A stretch of DNA of 64,000 bases from Rhodobacteraceae bacterium HLUCCO07 (lineage in GTDB: Bacteria > Pseudomonadota > Alphaproteobacteria > Rhodobacterales > Rhodobacteraceae): assembly GCA_001314705.1 (NCBI GenBank), contig LJSU01000024.1, positions 186,541 to 250,540 of the forward strand, in the 5' to 3' direction. The notes beneath the pieces were generated by a model. That model did no database searches. It saw nothing but the letters and a program-made list of their open reading frames with translations, and was not told where the DNA came from. The position numbers were made by a program, and so were the translations under genes. Position 1 is the first letter of the stretch; every line of letters starts with the position of its first letter. Shown here one piece after another: positions 49,218 through 58,187 of this stretch.

Positions 49218-51488
49218 ATGCCCACAACCTTCAACTGGATCCATCTCGGTCTGTCTTCCACGAATATCGACCCGGTCGAAGGCAGCGCCCTGTCCGAGGA
49301 TGCGGACCTCCTTGTCGGCGCGTCCTTCGGCACGGCGGGCGATCCGCTCTACCAGCACGTCACCCGAGCGCAGATGATCGATAATGGCGGCTCCTCGACC
49401 GCGCTCGACACAAACAACAACGCCTCGAACGACCAGTTCATCACCGATATTGGCAACGGCCCCGAAACCCTCACCTATGACGGGGTCGGGGTCTACGGGG
49501 CGACGCTCACCTATACCGACGGCACTTCGGCCAATTTCACCGCGATCGTTGCACAGGACACGCAGGGCCACCTCTTTCTTGCACCGCCGCTCTCGTCAAA
49601 CGCCGATGTCGCCACCCTGACCGCCCGCCCGATCGAATCGATCACGCTGAACAGCATGATTGCCGATAACGGCAACCTTGGCACCGACCGACAGGATATC
49701 GGCTTCGACGACGGGATCGTGCAGGGCACCGGTGGCGATGACCTGATCGACACGGACTATATCGAACCCGTCGAATCCGGCTCCGACCGGGTCGATAACA
49801 ACGACGCCCCCGGCGGCGGCAATGCCGATGTGATTGAGGCCGGTGCAGGCAACGACACGGTCTTTGCCGGGCAAGGCGAAGACACGGTGTTCGGCGGCAC
49901 CGACAACGATCTGATCGACGGCGAGGCGGGCGACGACCTGCTTTACGGCGAGGATGGCAATGACACGCTATTCGGCAGCACGGGCAATGACAGCCTCTTT
50001 GGCGGCATGGACGACGATGTGCTTCATGGCGACGGGCCCGCAACCGATCGCTGGGAATACGAGGTCTATACCCGCGATTTCTCCTCGGCCAACGGGCAGG
50101 CCTTCACCATCGAGGACGGCACCCTCGCAGGCAGCGGCACCGCCGACTCCTTCGATATCCGCAGCCTCGGGCAGGCCGCCACTGGCCAAAGCGACCCCAA
50201 CGATTTCGGGGTGATCTACACCTCCCAAGTCTTTGCCCCCGAGAGCGGCACCTACCAGTTCGACACCACTTCAGATGATGGTTCGACCATCCGCATCCTC
50301 GACGCCGAGGGCAATCCGCTCAGCTTCACAAACCAGAACGGCACCACCGAGTCGTTCATGGACAACGATTACCACCAGGCGGCCACCACCCGCTCGGGCG
50401 AGGTCGAACTCGACGCCGACACCGTCTACACGATCGAGGTCCGCTACTGGGAGAACGCCGGCCAGGAGGTGCTCTCCGCAGAGGTCACTCCGCCGGACGG
50501 CACCGCCGAGGATCTCGCGACAAGCGGTCTCGTGATCGGCCCCGAGGGAGTAGGCGGCGACGATTTCATCGACGGCGGCGAAGGCGACGACCTGATCTTC
50601 GGCGGTGGTGGCGACGACACCATCTTGGCCACTGAGGGCGACACCATCTTCGGGGGTGATGGCGACGATTTATTCACCCTTACCGACCTCGGCGAAGCTG
50701 GCAGCGGCACCATCTTCATCAATGGCGGCACCGAAGGCACATCGGATGACGATACGCTCGACTTGGGCGGCATCGCCGATCGCACCACGCTCAGCCAAAC
50801 CCCCTCGACGCTGGATCCCGACGCCTATAACGGCACGGTCACGCTTCTCGATGGCACCGTCGTCGATTTCTCGAATATCGAGAACATCATCTGCTTCACG
50901 CCCGGCACGATGATTGCCACGCCCACAGGCCCACGCGCGGCCGAAACGCTACGCCCGGGCGACATGGTACTGACCCGCGACGACGGAGCGCAACCCTTGG
51001 GCTGGACCGGCTGTTCCACCGTGCCAGGCATGGGCAAGTTCGCCCCGATCCGTCTCGACGCCGCTCTGACAGGCGCTCACCGCGCGCTCACCGTCTCGCC
51101 TCAGCACCGGATGATGTTCGCGGACTGGCGCGCCGAGTTCCTCTTCGGAGAGGCCGAGGTTTTCGTGCCCGCTACCCACATACTCGATTTCGAGGGCGCC
51201 TCGACAGTCCCGGTGCCACAGGTCACCTATATCCACCTCATGTTCGACCGCCATCAGGTGATCTATGCCGAAGGGGCCGCCACCGAGAGCTTCCATGCCT
51301 CCGATCAAAGCCTCGACGCGCTCGTGCCCGCGGCGCGCGCGGAAATCTTCCTCGCCTACCCTGCCCTACGCCGCGACCTCTCTGTCCACGGCCCGACCGC
51401 CCGCCTCTGCCTCAAGTCCTACGAATCCCACGCCCTTTTAAGCCGGGTATACAAGGCCAAGCGCAGGACCCATGCAAAAGCCGCGTAA
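49218..51488 (+). CDS. Secreted RTX protein with PA14 and C-terminal Hint domain
   Basis: 756 aa, acidic, no signal peptide. An N-terminal ~180-residue domain without a clear family, RTX repeats (about 201-275), a PA14-like carbohydrate-binding domain (about 277-430, DRWEYEVYTRDFSSANGQAF to YTIEVRYWENAG), a second short RTX block, then a Hint module starting at C559 (ICFTPGTMIATPTGPR) with LRPGDMVLTRDDG and the His of SPQHRMM. Such proteins are common in roseobacters and probably leave by type I secretion and self-process or attach through Hint. The ATG at 49218 opens MPTTFNWIHLG. A nine-G run sits at 49073-49081 upstream. Confidence 0.85.
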   Translation: MPTTFNWIHLGLSSTNIDPVEGSALSEDADLLVGASFGTAGDPLYQHVTRAQMIDNGGSSTALDTNNNASNDQFITDIGNGPETLTYDGVGVYGATLTYTDGTSANFTAIVAQDTQGHLFLAPPLSSNADVATLTARPIESITLNSMIADNGNLGTDRQDIGFDDGIVQGTGGDDLIDTDYIEPVESGSDRVDNNDAPGGGNADVIEAGAGNDTVFAGQGEDTVFGGTDNDLIDGEAGDDLLYGEDGNDTLFGSTGNDSLFGGMDDDVLHGDGPATDRWEYEVYTRDFSSANGQAFTIEDGTLAGSGTADSFDIRSLGQAATGQSDPNDFGVIYTSQVFAPESGTYQFDTTSDDGSTIRILDAEGNPLSFTNQNGTTESFMDNDYHQAATTRSGEVELDADTVYTIEVRYWENAGQEVLSAEVTPPDGTAEDLATSGLVIGPEGVGGDDFIDGGEGDDLIFGGGGDDTILATEGDTIFGGDGDDLFTLTDLGEAGSGTIFINGGTEGTSDDDTLDLGGIADRTTLSQTPSTLDPDAYNGTVTLLDGTVVDFSNIENIICFTPGTMIATPTGPRAAETLRPGDMVLTRDDGAQPLGWTGCSTVPGMGKFAPIRLDAALTGAHRALTVSPQHRMMFADWRAEFLFGEAEVFVPATHILDFEGASTVPVPQVTYIHLMFDRHQVIYAEGAATESFHASDQSLDALVPAARAEIFLAYPALRRDLSVHGPTARLCLKSYESHALLSRVYKAKRRTHAKAA

Positions 51489-51848
51489 CCATGGCACCGG
51501 GATAACGCGATAACGACAGCGCCCGATCGTCATGTTGCAGGTACGCCTTCGGCGTCACCTGGCCTCCTGCCGGCTGGCATTTCCGTGGAAATTCACCTGC
51601 CGACAATGGAGCATATGCCCGGCCTGGTAGTTTCCCAAGGGAGATACAGATCCACGACTCACGCCATGCGCAACGCATCGCCCTTGCCCCGAGAACGCGA
51701 AGCAGAACCACTATGTTAGCGATAGAGTTGGCCGAGCGCGCCATCTGCAAGCGATGTCTTCAACGGGTCGGCGATAGACCCTTCACCGTGTTGTCGCTCG
51801 ATTCCTTTTCACGGGTTCCCCCGCACCCGCGGGGTTATGCGGGCTTTT
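51489..51848. other. Gene-free region before ddaH, with a plus-strand terminator
   Basis: 360 bases. Apart from the terminator at 51820-51849 no RNA or protein gene was recognised; open frames are short and lack ribosome-binding sites. Confidence 0.45.
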
Positions 51849-51849
51849 T
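51820..51849 (+). terminator. Hairpin plus T-run, plus strand
   Basis: CCCGCA (51820-51825) pairs with TGCGGG (51838-51843), followed by CTTTTT. The nearest upstream plus-strand gene ends 330 bases earlier, so it ends either a long RTX transcript tail or an unrecognised RNA. Confidence 0.6.
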
Positions 51850-52649
51850 CAACCTCGGGCCGGAGGGCTGAACCGCAGCGAGAGGCAGGACATGCCGCCA
51901 TCGAGCTTGGCCGCCTCGCTGTTTCCAATCTCGCAAACATTGTACCCCGCCTTGTCCAAGGTCTGGGCCGTGCGTGGGAAGCCAGACGGCATGATGACCA
52001 GCGCGTTGAAGCGGATCGTGTTGGCGGCGGCTTCCTCGCCTTCGGCGGTGTGGATCACGCGGTAGCCTTCGAAACAGCCTGACGCATCGAGGCGCTTCGT
52101 CGCAAGGATGGTTTCCTCGTCGAGCAGAGAGCAATCCGTCTTGAAATGCAGAACGCCGGCGGGTGTGGTGACTTCGCGGACGCTATGACCCCAGTCAGCA
52201 ACCGCGGCGCGCAGAGCGTCGATCCCGCCCGGCGTGGTGCGGGCGGAGGTGCCGACGAGGATTTCCTTTTCGGTGGTTAGAATGTCGCCGCCTTCGATAT
52301 AGTGTGGATCGGTTATGGTCTGGATGTCGTCGTAGAACCGCGCGAGCGTCTGGGCCATTTCCTCGGCCTCTCCGAGGCGTGACGGCGCGCCGGGGCGCAT
52401 CACCACGGCGCCTTGCGGCAGGCAGAGGGCGGCGTCTTCGACGAAAACTGAATCAGGATATTCTTCCAGCGGGTCGAGAACCGTGACCTCCGCCCCGGTG
52501 CTGCGCAAGGCCGCGATGTAATCGGCGTGATGCTGCTCGAAGAGGGCCAGATCGGGCGCGCCGGTATCGACCGCGCGCAAACCGTCGATGATCGATGCGG
52601 AGGGGCGGCGCGCGATGGCGTGTGTGAACGTGTAAGACTTTCCGGTCAT
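51849..52649 (-). CDS. ddaH: Dimethylarginine dimethylaminohydrolase
   Basis: Hydrolyses N-omega-methylated arginines to citrulline and (di)methylamine. 266 aa, guanidine-modifying fold. Catalytic C255 (GGMSCLSLRF) and H168 (LHFKTDC), with the substrate-binding stretches EYPDSVFVEDAAL and HYIEGGDIL. Start at 52649; upstream in-frame codons overlap the permease gene. Last gene of the polar amino-acid ABC operon, which points to uptake and breakdown of methylarginines or arginine. A housekeeping arginine-deiminase role is less likely at this length. Confidence 0.92.
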   Translation of the reverse strand: MTGKSYTFTHAIARRPSASIIDGLRAVDTGAPDLALFEQHHADYIAALRSTGAEVTVLDPLEEYPDSVFVEDAALCLPQGAVVMRPGAPSRLGEAEEMAQTLARFYDDIQTITDPHYIEGGDILTTEKEILVGTSARTTPGGIDALRAAVADWGHSVREVTTPAGVLHFKTDCSLLDEETILATKRLDASGCFEGYRVIHTAEGEEAAANTIRFNALVIMPSGFPRTAQTLDKAGYNVCEIGNSEAAKLDGGMSCLSLRFSPPARG

Positions 52650-52656
52650 GAAGGCC

Positions 52657-53352
52657 TCAGCTGCGGGAGGGTTGCGGGATTCGGTTTTCGAGATAGCGGA
52701 AACCCAGCACAAGGATTCCCGCCAGGCACAGGTAGATCGCCGCAACGAAGAGCAGCGGCTCGTAGATCTTGTATGTCTCCTGCCTGACGATGGAGCCGAC
52801 GCCGTAAACTTCGAAGATGGTGATAGTCGCGGCGAGCGGCGTGGCCTTAAGCGTCAGAATGAACTCGCCTGTAAGGGTCGGGAAGGAGTTCTGCAAGGCG
52901 CGGGGTAGCCAGACGCGGCGGAGAACCTGGAAGCGGCTCATGCCGACGGAACGGGCGGCTTCGAGCTCACCCTTGGGCACTCCACGGAACGCGCCACGCA
53001 GGATCTCGCCTTCATAGCCGGCCACGCTCAGGGAGAAGGCGAGCACGGCATAGGGGAACGCATCGCGCAGGACCGGCCAGAGAAAGCTCTCTCGAATGCC
53101 CGGGATCGAAGGGAAGAGCGAACCAACGCCGTAGTAGATCAGCCACAGCTGGATCAGCAGGGGCGTGCCGCGAATGACCGTGCAGAACGCCTTGGCGAGC
53201 CAGGCCAGCGGGCGTGGGCCGGTCACCTGCACGAGGCCGATAGGGATGGCCAGCGTCATGCCGATGATAATGGCATAAACCAAGAGCTGGATTGTGAGCC
53301 AGAGGCCTTCGCCGAAGCGTGGCAGGTATTCGGGGAGCCAAGACCAGTCCAT
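52657..53352 (-). CDS. Polar amino-acid ABC transporter permease (HisM/ArtM type)
   Basis: 231 aa, about five transmembrane helices; the ATPase-docking EAA loop reads GVPKGELEAARSVGMSRFQVLRRVWLP. Second of two permeases in the operon and only seven bases from ddaH. With its partner it forms the channel for arginine-type substrates at the inner membrane. Confidence 0.92.
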   Translation of the reverse strand: MDWSWLPEYLPRFGEGLWLTIQLLVYAIIIGMTLAIPIGLVQVTGPRPLAWLAKAFCTVIRGTPLLIQLWLIYYGVGSLFPSIPGIRESFLWPVLRDAFPYAVLAFSLSVAGYEGEILRGAFRGVPKGELEAARSVGMSRFQVLRRVWLPRALQNSFPTLTGEFILTLKATPLAATITIFEVYGVGSIVRQETYKIYEPLLFVAAIYLCLAGILVLGFRYLENRIPQPSRS

Positions 53353-53355
53353 GCC

Positions 53356-54069
53356 TTACCCCTGCGTTGGCTGGCCGCGGCGATAGTACCGCTCGATCAG
53401 GCTGAAGATACCCTGCGACGTGAGCGAGAGCATGAGATAGAGCGCGGCCGCGGCGACATAGAACAGGAAATAGGATTTGGTTGCGCCTGCGGCCTGCTTG
53501 GTGAGCAGGGCGAGCTCGGAAAAGCCGACAACGGCCAGCAGTGCGGTTTCCTTCGTGGCGATGAGCCAAAGATTGGCAAGGCCCGGCAGGGCGAAAGGGA
53601 TCATCGCCGGCAGGATGACGCGCGTATGTGCCTTGAAGCTCGACATGCCGATGGCGCGGGCGGCCTCGACCTGGCCATAGGGTACGGCATGAAATGCGCC
53701 GCGCAGGACTTCCGTGCTGTACGCGCCCTGCACGACGCCGATCACGTAGATGCCGGCCCAGAGGCCGGAGATGTCGATTCGCTCAAATCCCATGGAAGTG
53801 AGCGCGATGTTCAGAAGGTCGGCACCGAGATAGTAGAGCAAGAGGATCAGGACCAGCTCGGGGATGGCGCGAATGAGTGTGGTGTAGGTGGTCAGCACTC
53901 CGCGCAGAAAGGGGCCGCCGTATATCTTGCCGAAGGCGCCGAAAAGGCCGAGCGCGAGACCGAGGATATAAGCGCCAAAGGCGATGAGAAATGTGTTCCA
54001 AAGGCCGCGCAGCAGATTGCCACCCCAGCCGGGCGGTGACAGGGCCAAGAGTTCCAAAGCGTATTCCAT
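53356..54069 (-). CDS. Polar amino-acid ABC transporter permease (HisQ/ArtQ type)
   Basis: 237 aa from the ATG at 54069 (upstream in-frame start lies in the spacer). EAA loop AVPYGQVEAARAIGMSSFKAHTRVILP. Three bases from the other permease gene. Includes an acidic turn YLGADLLNIALTSMGFERIDIS typical of the HisQ branch. Confidence 0.92.
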   Translation of the reverse strand: MEYALELLALSPPGWGGNLLRGLWNTFLIAFGAYILGLALGLFGAFGKIYGGPFLRGVLTTYTTLIRAIPELVLILLLYYLGADLLNIALTSMGFERIDISGLWAGIYVIGVVQGAYSTEVLRGAFHAVPYGQVEAARAIGMSSFKAHTRVILPAMIPFALPGLANLWLIATKETALLAVVGFSELALLTKQAAGATKSYFLFYVAAAALYLMLSLTSQGIFSLIERYYRRGQPTQG

Positions 54070-54123
54070 GAGGGCCTTTCCAGGTTGTGCGCGCCACACG
54101 AGAGGGCGCGCACAGGAAGCGGA

Positions 54124-54873
54124 TCAGCCGCCGTAGATGTCGAAGTCGAAATACTTCGCCGAAATCTCGTCATAGGTGCCGTCTTCGCGGATCTGCTTGA
54201 TCGCCGCGTTGAACTTTTCCGCCAGCTCGGTGTCTTCCTTGCGCAGCCCGACGCCAACCCCGGGGCCAAATACTTCCTCGTCGCTCAGCTCGGCCTTCAC
54301 TTCCATGTCGGACGCTGATTCCAGGTAGTCCGAGAAGGCGAGGCTGTCACCGACGACCGCATCGATACGGCCTGCCGAGAGGTCGGCATTGTGCTCATCG
54401 AAAGTTGAGTAGGTCTTGATGTCGGCCCCGTCGAAATGCTTCTCGGCATAGTTCTGGTGGATCGTCGAGACCTGCACGCCAACGATCTTGCCGCTCATGT
54501 CTTCGGTGTCGATATCCAGCGATTCCGGAGCGACGAGCACGGCAGGCGTGTTGTAGTACTTGTCCGAGAAGTTGATCGTCTGCTTGCGTTCTTCGGTGAT
54601 CGACATGGAGGCCATGATCGCGTCGATCTTGCCCGAGGTTAGCGCAGGGATGATCCCGTCCCAGGCCACTTCGACGACGGTGCATTCCTCCTCGATCGCG
54701 GCGCAGAGCGCGTCCTTGATCTCGACTTCCCAGCCTTCCCATTCGCCGGCGGCGTTCTTGGTCGTGAACGGCGGATAGGCTTCGGCGGCAAGGCCGATCT
54801 TGATATCCGCGCTGGCGGCAGTCGCGGTGATCGCGGCTGCGGCGACGGTACCGAGGATTGCCTTGATTTTCAT
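54124..54873 (-). CDS. Periplasmic substrate-binding protein (arginine/lysine/histidine type)
   Basis: 249 aa, signal peptide MKIKAILGTVAAAAITATAASA. SBP family 3 fold with AYPPFTTKNAAGEWEGWEVEI, the SMSITEERKQTINFSDKYY hinge region and GVQVSTIHQNY. The aromatic Y/F and Asp in the first block contact a cationic amino acid. Its pairing with ddaH suggests methylarginine as a candidate ligand; arginine is the safe alternative. Confidence 0.9.
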   Translation of the reverse strand: MKIKAILGTVAAAAITATAASADIKIGLAAEAYPPFTTKNAAGEWEGWEVEIKDALCAAIEEECTVVEVAWDGIIPALTSGKIDAIMASMSITEERKQTINFSDKYYNTPAVLVAPESLDIDTEDMSGKIVGVQVSTIHQNYAEKHFDGADIKTYSTFDEHNADLSAGRIDAVVGDSLAFSDYLESASDMEVKAELSDEEVFGPGVGVGLRKEDTELAEKFNAAIKQIREDGTYDEISAKYFDFDIYGG

Positions 54874-54894
54874 GTTATTCTCCCGTTGGTTTGG

Positions 54895-55683
54895 TTAGTG
54901 GGTGGATTGAATGAACGCGGCGAAACGCGCGCTCGACGGATTGGTGAAGATGTCACCGGGTGCGCCGCGTTCTTCGACGCGCCCCTCATGCAGGTAGACG
55001 ACTTCTGAAGATACATCGCGGGCAAAGCGCATCTCGTGGGTCACGAGAATCATCGTGCGCCCCTCCTCGGCCAACCCGCGTATGACCTTGAGCACCTCGC
55101 CGACAAGCTCGGGGTCGAGCGCGGAGGTGGGTTCGTCGAATAGCATCACCTTCGGCTCCATCGCAACGGCGCGCGCAATGGCAGCGCGCTGTTGCTGGCC
55201 ACCCGAAAGAAAGGCGGGATATTGATCGCGCTTGTCATAGAGGCCGACGCGTTCGAGGATGCGCTTGGCACGCTCGCGAGCTTCGGTCTTGGGCACTTTG
55301 AGAACCTGGACCTGGCCTTCCATGACGTTTTGCAGGACGGTCATGTGCTGCCATAGATTGAAGCTCTGGAAGACCATTCCGAGTTGTGAACGCAACCGCG
55401 CGACCTGCTTCTGGTCGGCCGGCACACGACCATTGCGAGTCTGCTTGAACTTCGTTTCCTCGCCGCTGAGGCGGATCGTGCCGGATGTGGGTAGCTCCAG
55501 CAGGTTGATGCAGCGCAGAAAGGTGCTCTTGCCTGAGCCTGATGAGCCAACGATGGAAACGACGTCACCCTTGTGGGCGGTCATCGACACCCCCTTGAGC
55601 ACATCAAGGTTTCCGAAGGATTTGTGCAGGTCCTCGACTTCGAGCGTTGCCGCCGATCCAGCCACTTTGGCTTGTTCGTTCAT
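54895..55683 (-). CDS. Polar amino-acid ABC transporter ATP-binding protein
   Basis: 262 aa from the ATG at 55683. Walker A GSSGSGKSTFLRC, signature LSGGQQQRAAIARA, Walker B VMLFDEPTSALDPELVG, H-loop LVTHEMRFAR: the HisP/ArtP/GlnQ branch. First gene of the five-gene operon ATPase, binding protein, permease, permease, ddaH. An upstream in-frame start would add 13 unconserved residues. Confidence 0.94.
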   Translation of the reverse strand: MNEQAKVAGSAATLEVEDLHKSFGNLDVLKGVSMTAHKGDVVSIVGSSGSGKSTFLRCINLLELPTSGTIRLSGEETKFKQTRNGRVPADQKQVARLRSQLGMVFQSFNLWQHMTVLQNVMEGQVQVLKVPKTEARERAKRILERVGLYDKRDQYPAFLSGGQQQRAAIARAVAMEPKVMLFDEPTSALDPELVGEVLKVIRGLAEEGRTMILVTHEMRFARDVSSEVVYLHEGRVEERGAPGDIFTNPSSARFAAFIQSTH

Positions 55684-56263
55684 GCTATGTGTCTTGTCCC
55701 TCTTGCCACGTGCCAAAGACAATCCGGTTTCTCAGCAGGTAAAGAGTGTGGCTATACCCGCCAATGGCAAACACTTCTCCCTGACCCAACGGCAACGCAG
55801 TAGCGAACCGACAGCGGGCGAACACACTGTTGAATCGACATTCCCCAAGTGGCCTGCCGTCTGACACATAGATCACCTGACAAGACTACGCGATCAAGCC
55901 TTTTTTGCCCGACGCAGTGCCTTCGGTTTCGGAAACACGCCGGATCGAGCCGCGAATCCTCACTGTTTTGGCGCGGGAAACCTGTTTTTCAGTGCGCCGA
56001 CAGTCCTACCAAGGTAATCTCGTTTATCTGCACGGAACCTAGAGGTCGTACTCCTCGCAGCAGACGGGCCGGAGGATTGCCTGCTCGACAAGCACACCGA
56101 ACACAAACAAGTGACGTCCTAAACAGATCGACGAGGGCCGGGCGACACTCGCCCAGTTTTTTCTGTGGCTGCAGGATTTGTTTGCAAATTCGGTGCCAAA
56201 AGCAAACCATAAGGCGTGGGCTTAAATGATGATATCTTTAATCTATTGTTTTTGATGAGTTTC
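55684..56263. other. Long gene-free region, possible plus-strand small RNA
   Basis: 580 bases between the ABC operon and tRNA-Thr, with lower GC than coding flanks. No conserved open frame on either strand. The plus-strand terminator at 56141-56163 has no gene before it; a small RNA ending there is possible, but no promoter was identified. Confidence 0.4.
56141..56163 (+). terminator. Orphan Rho-independent terminator, plus strand
   Basis: GGGCG-ACACT-CGCCC hairpin followed by AGTTTTTTC. Both flanking protein genes are on the minus strand, so it would end an unrecognised plus-strand RNA. Confidence 0.6.
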
Positions 56264-56339
56264 TGGTGCCCCCACACGGACTCGAACCGCGGACCTACTG
56301 ATTACAAATCAGTTGCTCTACCAACTGAGCTATAGGGGC
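56264..56339 (-). tRNA. tRNA-Thr (anticodon TGT)
   Basis: 76 bases with encoded CCA. Read on the minus strand: acceptor GCCCCTA/TGGGGGC, D-arm AGCTCAGTTGGTAGAGC, anticodon loop TTTGTAA (TGT, Thr), T-arm around GGTTCGAGTC. Confidence 0.96.
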
Positions 56340-56386
56340 ACGGTGGTCCGCATACGAAATGCGACGCAAGCACGCAAGTCGGAAAA

Positions 56387-58045
56387 TCACCTGTTCGCCC
56401 GCGCCAGCAATCCCACAGCAACCAACCCCACCCCTATGATCAAAACCGCCGCCGGCGCCGCGTTCCCTAGGTTTTCAAGGCTTGCCTCGTTGTGAACGCG
56501 CGTGGCGAGGGTGTCGAAGTTGAATGGCCGCAGCAAGAGCGTCGCCGGCAGTTCCTTGACGCAATCCACAAACACCAACAAAAGCGCTGAACCCACGGAA
56601 CCTCGGATCAGTGGGTAATAAACCTCATACAGTGTCTGCCCCTGCGACCGACCAAGCGAGCGCGCCGCCATGGGCAAACTCGGCGATACGCGCCCCATCG
56701 CGGCATCGGCCGCCCCTTGTGCGATTGCAAAAAAGCGCACCGAATAGGCCAGAACCAGCGCAAAGGCAGATCCGGTCATGACAAGCCCGATATCGTGTCC
56801 TGTCAGGGACTCCACCCTGTCCGCGAACCAGTTATCCATCGTCGCAAGAGGGATGAGAATTCCAACTGCAAGAACCGCCCCGGGCGCGGCATAGCCGATA
56901 GTTGTCACTGGCAACAGCTTTCGAGGCAGGCTTCGACCCGACAAGCGTACGCCGTAAACAAGAAACACACCGGCCAGAACCGTCACAACAGCCGCTGACC
57001 CGCCAACCGTGAGCGTATTGATGAGCGCGCCAAGCAGGGCCGGGTTGGACCATTGATCCGCATTTGCCAACGCGTGTTTCAGGATGACAGTTGCTGGAAG
57101 CACGAATCCAACAGCAAATGGAATCAAGCACAACAAAACCGCGGTCGCCGCCGTCCACCCCGTGAGCCTTTTCCGTACAACCGGACGATGCCGGGTAGAA
57201 AGATCAAAAAACCTGACCTTTCGGCGCGAAAGTCTTTCAAGCATGACCAATAAAATGACGATCGCAAGGACCACCGATGCAATTTGCGCAGCACCCCCGG
57301 CATTGTTGCTCTCGAGCCAGACGTTGAAAATGCCGGCGGTCAGGGTCTGGATGGCAAAGAAATCGACCGTACCGAAATCATTCACGGTCTCCATCATCAC
57401 GATCGCCACACCTGCCGCGATCGCCGGACGCGCCATCGGCAGTCCAACCCGCCAGAATCGTGACAGCGCCCCTGCCCCCAGGCTCATCGCGACTTCTTCG
57501 GAACTCCCCGACTGCTCCCGGAATGCCGCCCGTGAGAGCAAATAGACATACGGGTAGAGCGACGCGCTCAATACGATGATCGCTGCGCCCATCGACCGGA
57601 TCTCCGGAAACCAGTAATCCCGCGCCGATTGCCAGCCGAACAGCGCCCGCAAACCCGTCTGAACCGGCCCGGCATATTCCAGCAGGTCGACGAGTGCATA
57701 GGCGCCGACGTAGGCCGGAATTGCCAGCGGTAGCAACAACAACCACTCGAGCCAGCGGGACATCGGAAAACTGTAGCGCGAGATGATCCATGCCACACCG
57801 GTTCCCACAACCGCGGTAACCGCTCCGACCGCCCCCATCAGGACAAGCGTATTATTCATGTAGCGCGGCAGTGTCGTCGCCATCAGATGTGGCCAGATGT
57901 TATCATTCGGAAACAGCGCAAGCCACAAGACAGACGCAATCGGAGCGAGTACGATGATCGCGATGACCGTCGCCCCGACGGACCAAGGGTCCACCAGATC
58001 ACGCCAATTACGCCCTTTGATTCCAGAAAGAGTCCCGGTGTACAT
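56387..58045 (-). CDS. Iron(III)-type ABC transporter permease (fused double permease)
   Basis: 552 aa with about twelve transmembrane helices in two homologous halves, as in FbpB/ThiP-type permeases. Each half has an EAA-like loop (EEVAMSLGAGALSRFWRVGLP and AARSLGRSQGQTLYEVYYP), and the C-terminal KELPATLLLRPFNFDTLATRV is diagnostic of the ferric-iron branch. The ATG at 58045 has an AGGA five bases upstream; an in-frame ATG at 58075 is possible. No binding protein or ATPase gene is next to it in this window, which is unusual. Confidence 0.88.
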   Translation of the reverse strand: MYTGTLSGIKGRNWRDLVDPWSVGATVIAIIVLAPIASVLWLALFPNDNIWPHLMATTLPRYMNNTLVLMGAVGAVTAVVGTGVAWIISRYSFPMSRWLEWLLLLPLAIPAYVGAYALVDLLEYAGPVQTGLRALFGWQSARDYWFPEIRSMGAAIIVLSASLYPYVYLLSRAAFREQSGSSEEVAMSLGAGALSRFWRVGLPMARPAIAAGVAIVMMETVNDFGTVDFFAIQTLTAGIFNVWLESNNAGGAAQIASVVLAIVILLVMLERLSRRKVRFFDLSTRHRPVVRKRLTGWTAATAVLLCLIPFAVGFVLPATVILKHALANADQWSNPALLGALINTLTVGGSAAVVTVLAGVFLVYGVRLSGRSLPRKLLPVTTIGYAAPGAVLAVGILIPLATMDNWFADRVESLTGHDIGLVMTGSAFALVLAYSVRFFAIAQGAADAAMGRVSPSLPMAARSLGRSQGQTLYEVYYPLIRGSVGSALLLVFVDCVKELPATLLLRPFNFDTLATRVHNEASLENLGNAAPAAVLIIGVGLVAVGLLARANR

Positions 58046-58187
58046 TCTTGTCCTGTTGCCCGTTTTTGGTTCCATGGTCCAGAAAAGACCTTATAGTGCG
58101 ACAAAACAGCGTGGGGAAGTTCACCTGTAGCCGTGCGACAGTTCCCGGCCGGTGGCGAGTTCCACGCATAATGATACGAGGCGATGA

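Noticed and set aside
51811-51830. Imperfect copy of the tRNA-Gly 3' end as an attachment site
   Set aside because: Only scattered identity with gaps, and the bases are part of a terminator hairpin; no integrase in the window.
55849-56229. 126-residue plus-strand open frame in the gap before tRNA-Thr
   Set aside because: Arg/Ser-rich composition without conserved features and no ribosome-binding site.
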